Assembly: GCA_963820185.1 (NCBI GenBank)
Contig: CAWFYV010000002.1
Coordinates: forward strand, 744,001 to 808,000
Origin: Aquilonibacter sp963820185
Lineage (GTDB): Bacteria > Vulcanimicrobiota > Vulcanimicrobiia > Vulcanimicrobiales > Vulcanimicrobiaceae
Length of the DNA stretch: 64,000 nt
Direction: 5' to 3'
Made by a program: the position numbers and the translations under genes. This document shows positions 27,217 to 35,020 of the stretch, one piece after another. Numbering within the stretch: the first letter of the stretch is position 1; every line of letters starts with the position of its first letter. The notes beneath the pieces are model-generated. The model saw only the letters and a list, made by a program, of their open reading frames with translations, searched no databases and had not been told where the DNA came from.

Positions 27217-30065
27217 CGAGTATTTTACGAGGCTGGCTGGGTCTGGGACTGTTGCCGGTCTCTTACCCAGTGTCGACTGGGGATCGACCTGCGCCGGTCC
27301 AGAGTCGAGCTGGCCGCAAAGCCTTCGCACGGCGCTGAGCATCTGCCTCGACTCGCGCTTTCCGATCGTCATCTTCTGGGGTTCCGACCTCATACTGTTC
27401 TACAACGACGCGTACGCCGACATTCTGCGCGACAAGCACCCGGCGGCACTTGGCCAGCCGGCGCGAGAGATCTGGGCAGAGATCTGGTCCTCGATTAAGC
27501 CACTATTCGATTGTGTGATCAATGATGGGCGCGCGACGTACTCAGAAGATCTGTATCTGCCACTCGAAACCCATGGCGTTGCAGAAGAACGCTACTTCAC
27601 GTTTTCCTACAGCCCGATTCGAACCGAGAGCGGAATCGGCGGCGTGTTCTGCGCGGTCACCGAGACGACGGAACGGATTATGCGCGAACGCGAAGCCGCC
27701 GAGCGCGCCGAGGCCCTTGCCGAGTTAGATCGCGCAAAGACCGCTTTTTTTAGTAACGTCAGTCATGAATTTCGCACGCCGCTGACGCTCATGCTCGGTC
27801 CGCTCGAGGAGCTATTGCGCACGGCCGATGACGGGCAGACGCCGCTTCTCTTGTCGGCGCGGCGAAATGCGCTGCGGTTGCTCAAACTGGTCAATACGCT
27901 GCTGCAATTCTCGGCTTTGGAGGCTGGTCGCGCCGGCGCCGCATTTGAAGAAACCGATTTAGGGGCGGTGACCAACGACTTGACCAGCGTCTTTCGTTCG
28001 GCGATCGAGAGCGCCGGCTTGCGTCTCGTCACTGCGTTTACTCCGGTGCGCAACGCCTTCGTCGATCGCGAGATGTGGGAGAAGATCGTCCTTAACCTGC
28101 TCTCGAACGCCCTGAAGTTTACCCTTACGGGAGAGATTCGCGTGGCGTTGCCGTGGCGGGCGATGCGGCGGTGCTCACCGTGTCCGACACCGGCGTCGGT
28201 ATCCCCGAAGAACAGCTACCGCGCGTGTTCGAGCGGTTTCACCGCGCTCGTAACGCGCAGGCGCGTTCGCACGAAGGCTCGGGGATTGGGCTCGCGCTTG
28301 CCGAGGAACTCGTGCGTCTGCATGGCGGCGCGATCACCGTCACGAGCGCGGTCGGCGAGGGCACGACGTTCCGCGTCGCGATTCCGCTAGGAACCGCGCA
28401 CTTGGACGCGGCGCAGATTAAGCAGCAGCAGCACGTCGGGCAGATTAGCTCGGTCGAGCAATATCTTGCAGAAATACAAGCGACGATTGAGACCGCCGCC
28501 ACACTTCGGGCGCCGCTGCGGGACGAGCCGAAATCCGAGCTTGCACGAATTCTCCTGGCCGATGACAATCGCGACCTGCGCGACTACGTCACGCATTTAC
28601 TCGGAAGCGACTATGAGGTGGTGGGCGTTCCCAACGGCAGAAAGGCGCTGGCAGCGCTACGTTCCGAGCGGTTCGATCTGCTGATCAGCGACATAATGAT
28701 GCCGGAGATGGATGGTCTTGCGTTACTACAAGCGATCCGGGAAGATCCCATGTTGCACGCACTGCCCGTCATCGTTCTTACGGCGCGAGCGGGCGAAGAA
28801 TCGTCGAGAGCAGGCTTGCAATCCGGCGCCAACGACTATCTCGTCAAGCCGTTTTCCGCCGATCAACTCGTGACGCGTGTACGCGCGCAGTTGGCCGCGG
28901 CGCGCCGCCACGATTGGCATATCGAACAGCAAGCGCGGATCGCGCGCTCGTTCCAAGATGCAGCGCTCCCCGCGGCGCTGGCGCAGGTTCCAGGCATCCA
29001 CTTTGCGTCGTTATACGAGCCAGCGATGATCAATACGCGCGTCGGCGGCGACTTCTACGACGCATTTCGGCTCCTCGACGGACGGCTGGTGGTGTCGATT
29101 GGCGACGTCGCGGGTTCGGGAGTCGAAGCTGCCGCGACGATGGGCGCGGTGCGTCAGAGTATCCGAGCGGCGGCAACGATCAACCCCGATCCGCAACTCA
29201 TGCTCAAGGCTGCCGACGGCGTGTTCTTGGATTCGGGAAGACCGCCGTTCGCGAGTGCGTTTGTTGCCGTCGTCGATCCGCTGACGTTTTCGATGCAGTA
29301 CGCGAGCGCGGGACATCCGCCGGGCTTGTTACGGTGTCCGGATGGTTCGATCGTTCCGCTGGTCGAGAACGATCTGCTGCTTGGCCTCGACCAGGAAACC
29401 CGTCACGGGTACCGGCGGGTCTCGAGCGTCATTCTCGAACCCGGTTCGCTGTTGGCGCTCTACACCGACGGCTTGACGGAAGCGAATCACGATCATGAAG
29501 AGGGCGAATTTCGCTTAATGCAAGCGGTATCGGCGATGAACACGACGGGCGCGACCGCCTCGTGTGCTGCCAGCGCCATTCGCGACGCGGTGCTTGGCGC
29601 GGGCGGCATTTCGCACGACGACGTCGCGGTGCTCACGACCTATTTCGAGCAGCCGATGTTGGGCACCCCGTTTGCACCAAGCTGGACGTTTGCCTGGGAC
29701 GATGGTATCGCCGCGCACCGTGCGCGCAGCGAGATGGGTTCAATTCTTGTTCGCGGTGGCCTGAACGCCGACGATCGCTTCGCGGCGGACACGATCTTTT
29801 TCGAGCTCGTTGGGAACGCCGTGCGCCATGCGCGCACGCCGATCCAGGTCGGCCTCGATTTAACGCAAGCATCGCCCGTGTTAAACGTCCTCGATAGCGG
29901 CCCGGGCTTTTCGCTCAATCCGAAGCTTCCTTCGGAAGTGTATTCCGAACGCGGGCGCGGGTTGTACATCGTCTCGCAACTGGCGCGCGAGTTTACCGCC
30001 AGCCATCGCACGGTGCGCGGCGGAGCGCACCTGCGCGCGGTACTCCGGGAACGCTGCGCGCTTAG
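27213..30065 (+). CDS. Hybrid histidine kinase - receiver - PP2C phosphatase - HATPase fusion, frameshifted
   Basis: About 950 aa after repairing shifts near 27280, 28150 and 30045. Order: PAS-like sensor (residues about 20-150; SWPQSLRTALSICLDSRFP, FYNDAYADILRDKHPAALG); HisKA (FFSNVSHEFRTPL, the phosphorylatable His); HATPase (LNLLSNALKFT, SDTGVGIPEE, GSGIGLALAEEL); receiver (ILLADDNRDLRDY, acceptor Asp in LLISDIMMPEMDG, Lys in YLVKPF); SpoIIE-type PP2C (TRVGGDFYDAFRLLDGR, SIGDVAGSG, DDVAVLTTYF); and an RsbW-like HATPase (FFELVGNAVRHA, NVLDSGPGF). The chain could take a phosphorelay signal directly to a partner-switch output. The frame otherwise runs on to 30282 inside msrA, which is rejected. 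No membrane helix is seen. Confidence 0.85.
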
Positions 30066-30575
30066 GTCGCGCGCGATGTTTGCGGAAGCTTCCAGTTGGG
30101 TCGCACGAAGTGGCAGGTGTAGCCGTCGGGATATCGCTCCAGGTAATCCTGATGCTCGGGCTCGGCTTCCCAGAACGGACCGGCCGGCGCGACTTCGGTC
30201 ACGACCTTGCCGGGCCAGAGCCCCGAGGCATCCACATCGGCGATGGTCTTCGGCGACGCGCTTTTGCTCGTCGCTCGTGTAGAAGATCGCCGAGCGATAG
30301 CTCGGCCCGATGTCGTTGCCCTGCCGATTGGGCGTGCTCGGATCGTGGATCTGAAAGAAGAACTCGAGAAGCTGGCGGTAGCTGATTGCGCGGGATCGAA
30401 GATGATCTCGATCGCTTCGGCATGGGTGCCGTGATTGCGGTAGGTCGCGTTGGGCACATCGCCGCCCGTGTAGCCCACACGCGTCGAGACGACGCCGTCG
30501 GTAACGGCGAAACAGATCCTGCATGCCCCAGAAACAGCCGCCGGCCAGAATTGCGGTCTCGGTTTGTGATGTCAT
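30062..30575 (-). CDS. msrA: Peptide-methionine (S)-S-oxide reductase, frameshifted
   Basis: About 170 aa after repair of shifts near 30510, 30400 and 30270. Start MTSQTETAILAGGCFWGMQD carries the catalytic Cys in the GGCFWG motif. Then VGYTGGDVPNATYRNHGTHAEAI, LEFFFQIHDPSTPNRQGND, YRSAIFYTSDEQ, and EAEPEHQDYLERYPDGYTCHF, all invariant MsrA signatures (Glu and His of the active site included). It repairs oxidised methionine with thioredoxin as electron donor; no C-terminal recycling Cys is evident. Co-directional with the ABM-like and arsenic genes upstream, four bases after the former. Confidence 0.93.
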
Positions 30576-30579
30576 CTCG

Positions 30580-30906
30580 TCATCCTCTCGGGTCCGCGTG
30601 GACCACGGCGATCGGGTCGAAGCTGCGAACGTTAAATGATTTGGCGCTTTCGACCAGCGCGGCCAACTCATTTCCCACGTCACGATCCCAGTTCATCTGC
30701 ACCCACGCTTGCTGGGACTGCCACTGTGTAACAATCAGCACTTGGGTCTTGGTTTCATCGACCATGACCGCGCTCTCGATGAAGCCGGGCGCCCCTGCTC
30801 CTCTGCGCTGCACGAGTTGCGCCGCTTCCGCGCCGAATCGCGGTACGTCCTTCGCATCCATCGTAAAGGTGAGTGCGGAGATATAGGTTGCCTTATCATC
30901 GACCAT
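30580..30906 (-). CDS. Antibiotic-biosynthesis-monooxygenase-like (ABM) protein
   Basis: 108 aa with an intact frame from ATG 30906. Pattern beta (YISALTFTMDAKDVPRF), helix (EAAQLVQRRGAG), beta (SAVMVDETKTQVLIVTQWQSQQAW) fits the dimeric ABM ferredoxin-like fold. No motif predicts a substrate. It stands between the arsenic operon and msrA, four bases upstream of msrA's start, so all may share a transcript; its conservation with the ars genes could be worth checking. Confidence 0.6.
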   Translation of the reverse strand: MVDDKATYISALTFTMDAKDVPRFGAEAAQLVQRRGAGAPGFIESAVMVDETKTQVLIVTQWQSQQAWVQMNWDRDVGNELAALVESAKSFNVRSFDPIAVVHADPRG

Positions 30907-30923
30907 GGCACTAGCTTAGTCAC

Positions 30924-31334
30924 TTAGCGCGCCGCTAGCAACTCGGCGGCCAGTGCCTTTGCCTTGCTCCGTACCAGATCGCGGATCTCGCGTACGCGTT
31001 CGATCGGTTGCCCCTTTGGATCGGGCAGGGACCAGTCAGCATCGATGCGCGACACGCCCGCGACATCGCACCCCATCGTTATGACGCGATCCGCGCGTTG
31101 TGCAACGGCTGGGTCAATCAATTTCGGACGCGCCGCGGAAATGTCGATGCCGTCCTCCGCCATCGCCGCAACAACGCCCGCGTTGGGAACGTCAGCTGCT
31201 TCGGTTCCGGCGGAAGCGACGTCGACTGCATCGCCTGCGAAATGCCGCAGATACGCTTCTGCCATCTGGCTACGTCCCGTGTTGTGCCGGCAGACAAAGA
31301 GTATCAGCGGTTTATGCGACACGAGTTTCTCCAT
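30924..31334 (-). CDS. Arsenate reductase, low-molecular-weight phosphatase family (copy 1)
   Basis: 136 aa from ATG 31334. N-terminal P-loop phosphatase motif in ILFVCRHNTGRSQMAEAYLRHF with the catalytic Cys (the usual loop is CxxNxxRS). Later SLPDPKGQPIERVREIRDLV contains the DP loop Asp. In the Bacillus/Staphylococcus-type thioredoxin-linked ArsC two more Cys near 80-90 shuttle the disulfide; here only one Cys near 90 (ITMGCDVAG) is seen, so either it is glutathione- or mycothiol-like, or a different reductant is used. Its start overlaps the end of the aquaporin gene by 23 bases. Confidence 0.8.
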   Translation of the reverse strand: MEKLVSHKPLILFVCRHNTGRSQMAEAYLRHFAGDAVDVASAGTEAADVPNAGVVAAMAEDGIDISAARPKLIDPAVAQRADRVITMGCDVAGVSRIDADWSLPDPKGQPIERVREIRDLVRSKAKALAAELLAAR

Positions 31335-32028
31335 CGTGTGGAAGCAGAGCATCGTGCGCCTGCAGCGCACTTATTGGAATGTCTAGCCAACCGAACAAAG
31401 CGGTGGCTGCGATGGCGCCGAGGAGTTGCGCGATGATGAACGCAGGCGCGTCCGCGGGCCGGATGCCTGCGAATGTGTCGGACAACGAACGCGCGATTGT
31501 CACTGCGGGATTGGCGAATGATGTTGAGGACGTGAACCAATACGCGCCGACGATATAGGCCGCGACGGCGAATGCGGTGAAGGGTGACTTGAACCGCACG
31601 CAGCCCCAGATAACCACAAGCAGGCCAAACGTCGCGACGAACTCGGCGAACCATTGCGAGGGGCCGGTCCGGACGTGTTGGGAGAAGGACACGAGCGGAA
31701 GACCGAACATGGCGTGCGCCGCAAACACACCGAGGATCCCGCCAAGGATCTGCGCGGCGATGTAGCAGGTGCATGCTGTCGCGCAAAGACCGCGTCGCAT
31801 TGCATCGGCGATCTGGAGACGGCCGGATTGAAATGTGCGCCGGAGATCGGCCCGAGTGCAAGGATCAGGCAGACGAGCGCACCGCCAGTCGCGATCTAAT
31901 TCGTGAGCAGTGCAAGCGCTACGTTGCCACCGGAAAGGCGTTGCGCCATGATGCCCGAACCGACGATGGCCGCGAGCAGAAACGCGGTACCAACGAACTC
32001 AGCGATGCATCGACGAAGCAGCGGTCAC
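31312..32028 (-). CDS. Aquaglyceroporin, arsenic-operon AqpS type; frameshifted and with an in-frame TAG
   Basis: Starts with GTG 32028 overlapping the upstream arsC stop (GTGA). RRCIAEFVGTAFLLAAIVGSGIM is the classical first helix. The two pore motifs are present: AHFNPAVS (after GPISG) and SFANPAVTIARSLSDTFAGI. The segment ALLTN-TAG-IATGGAL has an amber codon at 31896-31898 where relatives usually read Thr, and shifts are needed near 32005 and 31805. Six helices end in FGWLDIPIS. In Sinorhizobium AqpS exports arsenite made by ArsC, and the neighbours arsR, arsI and arsC support that role here. Confidence 0.75.
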
Positions 32029-32456
32029 GCCGGACATGGCGCTCCACAGAACTCCTCGACTTTTGCTCGAATCTCATCGCGCGCTTCGCGGAACGCGCGC
32101 ATCCGGTACTCGTAGGGTACCTTCCACGGTGGCCGGGTCGGGAATGCCCCAGTGCATGCGCTTTACGATACCTGGGAAGATCGGACACAATCAGCGCTTG
32201 CCTCGTCGCAAACGGTCACGACGTACGAATATAGCCGGCCCGTTTTGAAAACGTCGAAGACGCTTTGCGTGCCCTTTTCTGAGATATTGATACCAACTTC
32301 ATCCCATCGCGGCGACGGCCAGCGGGTTTAGTGTGCCCGGGTTCCAAGCCCGCGCTTTCCGCAACAAACTTGTCGCCGCATAACGCGTTGACGAAGCCTT
32401 CTGCCATTTGGCGCACGTGCACTGTTTCGTATACAGACGAAGAGCACTTTATCCAT
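32025..32456 (-). CDS. Arsenate reductase, low-molecular-weight phosphatase family (copy 2), frameshifted
   Basis: About 142 aa; the start MDKVLFVCI (ATG 32456) leads to a P-loop with the catalytic Cys, NSAR and QMAEGFVNALCGDKF after a shift near 32420. Later segments AVAAMDEVGI-type and KTGRLYSYVVTVCDEASADC (two Cys for the reductive relay), and HWGIPDPATVEGT with the DP loop, complete a thioredoxin-type ArsC; another shift lies near 32330 and one near 32170. Its C-terminus ends CGAPCPA. Start overlaps arsI by 8 bases; stop overlaps the aquaporin start (GTGA). Two ArsC proteins in one operon suggest different reductant preferences. Confidence 0.75.
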
Positions 32457-32854
32457 GGCAACAGCTCGTGTCGGCATTGTCGCGCCCTTCAGTGTCCTCG
32501 TGTACGGCGTAGACCTCCCAGCGACGGCCCTCGGGATCGGTGGCCCACACCTTCGTCTGGTTCGCATAGCAGCATGTATCTTCGCGCTGGATGGAATCGG
32601 CGAGGCCGGCTGATTCCAAACGTGCTATAGCCGTTTCCACCTCCAGCGTGTCTCTCGACAAAGATACCGAAATGCGCATCGAGCGTTGGCTTCACCGATT
32701 CTCGTAGATCTAGCGCGAGCTCGAGTCCCGGATCGTCGGTAATGAAGAGCGCGTAGTCGGCGAGCGCCTTGGTCGGCTTCGCGTTGAGCAGCGTCGAGTA
32801 GAACGATACGCTTTTCTCCAAGTCCGTCGTTGCCAAGTTCAGATGGGTCTTCAT
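32449..32854 (-). CDS. arsI: ArsI-type C-As lyase (vicinal-oxygen-chelate dioxygenase), frameshifted
   Basis: 134 aa from ATG 32854 (ATGA overlap with arsR). VOC fold: MKTHLNLATTDLEKSVSFY (first metal His at position 4), THFGIFVE-type second His (LDAHFGIFVE), and after a shift near 32655 TLEVETAIARLESAGL and the diagnostic TCCYANQTKVWATDPEGR with WEVY (metal Glu). The vicinal Cys pair TCCYA is the trivalent organoarsenical-binding site of ArsI, and a C-terminal CC is also present. The reaction is oxygen-dependent demethylation of MAs(III). Its position right after arsR supports the call over a generic glyoxalase. Confidence 0.85.
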
Positions 32855-33182
32855 GCGAGTACTTTCTGTCGAAAAATGCTTGTCAACACGTCGGCAAGGC
32901 GATCGCGCGCGTCGGCAGCGATGCGGTAATACACCCGAGTCCCGCGACGTTCGCACGTGACCAATTGAGCTTCGCGCAAGATACGCAAATGGTGCGAGAC
33001 CGTCGGTTGATTGAGGGGCAATGCATCGGTGAAGTCGCAGACCAAACCTCATCGCTAGCCGCGGCTAGCGTCGCAAGCATCGTGAGCCGGTACGGGTCGG
33101 CAATCGCTTTGAGGAGTGCCGCCTGGGGTTCGAAGTTCTTGGTGGTGACCTTGGCCGGGGGACAGCAGCGCTGCATTGACAT
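32851..33182 (-). CDS. arsR: ArsR/SmtB-family arsenite-responsive repressor, frameshifted
   Basis: About 110 aa: MSMQRCCPPAKVTT, then FEPQAALLKAIADPYRLTML (winged-helix N-terminus). One base is missing near 33035: inserting C restores EVCVCDFTDAL, the CVCD metal-binding box of ArsR, followed by QPTVSHHLRILREAQLVTCERRGTRVYY, the recognition helix and wing. In the uncorrected sequence the box itself is destroyed. An N-terminal CC pair may add ligands. The repressor should release a palindrome just upstream of its own start and control arsI, arsC, aqpS, arsC and perhaps the divergent membrane protein. Confidence 0.9.
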
Positions 33183-33184
33183 GC

Positions 33185-33208
33185 TTCGATATTAGACGCT
33201 ATATCGAA
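33185..33208. promoter_or_regulatory. Putative ArsR operator (8-bp inverted repeat)
   Basis: TTCGATAT and ATATCGAA are perfect inverted repeats separated by 8 bases, centred between arsR (starting 33182) and the divergent membrane-protein gene (33246). ArsR-family operators are often AT-rich imperfect palindromes of this size close to the start codon. The position and symmetry make it the likely binding site for the repressor, controlling both directions. The -10/-35 elements cannot be assigned with certainty. Confidence 0.65.
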
Positions 33209-33245
33209 ATATGTCAATATTGTGTATAACGGAGGGGGAGATCCA

Positions 33246-33638
33246 ATGATATTTCACGGCTGGAACATCAAGCGAACCGCCGTGCTGCTCGGGCACGCCT
33301 TTGTTGTTTGGTTGATCTGTGGCGTCGCGATCGGCATAGGGCGAATGGTAGCGACGCTCGGGGTGACGCTGTGGATTCACGCTTTCGTTGCGCCGCTGGC
33401 GGCGGCGGCCGTCTCGTTCGGCTACTATCGCCGGTTCCATTATACGACGCCGCTTCAAACAGCCGTCGCCTTTAGCGCCGTCGCATTGCTGCTCGATGCG
33501 TGCCTCGTTGCTCCCGTCTTCGAGAAGAGTTACGCAATGTTCGCGAGCCTTTGGGGCACCTGGATTCCCTTTGCTTTAATTTTTCTCGCGACCTACGTTA
33601 CCGGTAAGGCGGCTGCGGCAACTCCAAATGCTGGATGA
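33246..33638 (+). CDS. Four-helix membrane protein divergent from arsR
   Basis: 130 aa from ATG 33246, preceded by a strong GGAGGGGGAG site. Four hydrophobic helices (about 12-38, 42-62, 76-95 and 103-122) with a cytoplasmic start MIFHGWNIKRTAV. Not recognised as a known arsenic exporter (ACR3 and ArsB are much larger). Because it shares the arsR palindrome it may be arsenic-regulated, but it could equally be unrelated. The gene's frame is intact. Confidence 0.65.
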   Translation: MIFHGWNIKRTAVLLGHAFVVWLICGVAIGIGRMVATLGVTLWIHAFVAPLAAAAVSFGYYRRFHYTTPLQTAVAFSAVALLLDACLVAPVFEKSYAMFASLWGTWIPFALIFLATYVTGKAAAATPNAG

Positions 33639-33718
33639 CGCCGCTATGGCTTCGTGGCGTCTGACCAGCGCCGTCGTCAAATAAGGCATCGCGCAACTCC
33701 GGCTCCATCCCATCAGGA

Positions 33719-34090
33719 TCAATGGGCCTTCGGTGTGACCGCCTCCTGAACGTCTCCGACGACGTCGTCTCGAATCTCCTTCGCAGCCAATTCGGTCTCT
33801 TGCTCGAGGCCGATCATCCGATTGTCCGCGGCTTCGATAGCAAAAATGACTGCGTCGAGCTTGGCATTTATCGCCGACGTATCGCGGCTCTGCGCGTTAT
33901 TGAGCACGAAGACCATGAGGAACGCCACAATCGTTGTCCCTGTATCGATCACAAGCTGCCAGCCATCGGAATAGTGAAAATGCGGCCCAGAAAGAGCCCA
34001 GATGACGACGACCGAAAAGGCGAGCGCCGTGGCTACCGGGCTTGAGCAAAAGGCATTGACGTGTCGAGCAAAAGAGTAAAGCCATCCCAG
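33719..34090 (-). CDS. Low-affinity iron permease-family membrane protein
   Basis: Reading one continuous frame gives (LGWLYSFARHVNAFCSSPVAT)ALAFSVVVIWALSGPHFHYSDGW, then QLVIDTGTTIVAFLMVFVLNN, AQSRDTSAINAKLDAVIFAIE. The pair W-S-GP-x-F-x-F-SD-W-QLVINTGTTI ... NTQNRDT is the signature of PF04120 proteins (two helices and a coiled tail). No standard start codon is in frame at the 5' end: the frame begins near CTG 34090, or an ATG 34085 could be used after an indel. The iron-transport label comes from fungal relatives and may not hold in bacteria. Confidence 0.7.
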   Translation of the reverse strand: MGWLYSFARHVNAFCSSPVATALAFSVVVIWALSGPHFHYSDGWQLVIDTGTTIVAFLMVFVLNNAQSRDTSAINAKLDAVIFAIEAADNRMIGLEQETELAAKEIRDDVVGDVQEAVTPKAH

Positions 34091-34147
34091 ATCTGTTTCA
34101 CGCTTGTATACGTACCCGTCGGCAGTATTTTCACAACATGAAACGCA

Positions 34148-35020
34148 ATGGATAGCATGGCCCTACAGACGCTTTTTAGCGCGCTCGAGGTCCTCTTGCC
34201 GGTGCTTTTCGTATTGGCCTTGGGATTCTGGGCGGGACGCGCAAAGCGGTTCGACGGCGATCAGGTTCAAGGGCTCAATGACCTGGTTCTCACATTCGCT
34301 TTCCCAGCGCTGCTGTTGTCGCGATAGTCCGTCATCGCGCGCGACGCTCTTTGCGGACCTTCATTTCGTCCTCGCCATGGTCGTGGCGACATTCGGGCTG
34401 TTTGTCGTGATTGCGCTGCTGAGCGTGTTTGTTCTGCGCCACGCCGTCGGCGCCGCAGCGATCCAAGCGGTGAGTGCCACATATTCCAATGCCTCGTTCC
34501 GGTGGCCGTAACGATGCTCGAATACGATCGCCAACGGCCGCCGGCGGCGCGATGCCCAGTCTTCCGGCGCTGATCTGGCGGAGCGTCCTCGCCACTTTCG
34601 AGAAGCCGTACGTATGGGCGCCGTTGCTGGCAGCGATACTCGTGCTGCTCGACGTGCGCGTTCCGCAAGAGATTCAGAACATGCTCGAGCTCTCGGTAAC
34701 GCAACGTCAGGCGTCGCGCTCTTCGTGGCGGGGCTAATTCTCGCCGCGTACCGCGTCAAATTAACGCCGGAGATTTTCGGAAACGTATCGATCAAGATGC
34801 TCGTGCAGCCGGCCCTCATGGCGTTACTCGTGAGGCGCTTGCGATCGCCAAGCCCACCGGAACCGAAGCGATCCTCATCTGCTCGGTCTCGACCGCCGTG
34901 ATGTGCCCGATGCTCGCGGTGCGCTACAAGGTCTACGAAGCTGAGGCTGCTTCAACGTTTCTGCTCACGACGGTTTCGATGATCGTTACCGTGCCGATTG
35001 CTATTGCGTTGACGCGATGA
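34148..35020 (+). CDS. AEC-family (auxin efflux carrier-like) transporter, multiply frameshifted
   Basis: Starts MDSMALQTLFSALEVLLPV (ATG 34148; second ATG 34157), with FWAGRAKRF and DLVLTFAFPALL, the first two helices of AEC permeases. After a break near 34325: DLHFVLAMVVATFGLFVVIALL, then PTYSNASF-type segment, KPYVWAPLLAAILVLLDV, GVALFVAGLILAAYRVKLTP and AIAKPTGTEAILICSVSTA, ending LTTVSMIVTVPIAIALTR. At least five indels. AEC proteins export organic acids or auxin-like compounds; no substrate can be named. Its stop overlaps the molybdoenzyme gene by 20 bases, tail to tail. Confidence 0.75.

Noticed and set aside
26975..28390. Rhomboid-kinase fusion protein
   Set aside because: The continuous frame arises from missing bases; repair gives separate rhomboid and kinase genes overlapping at ATGA (27213-27216).
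30066..30282. Extension of the hybrid kinase into the msrA region
   Set aside because: Arg/Ala-rich and antisense to conserved MsrA residues; a single missing base gives a stop at 30065 just before msrA.
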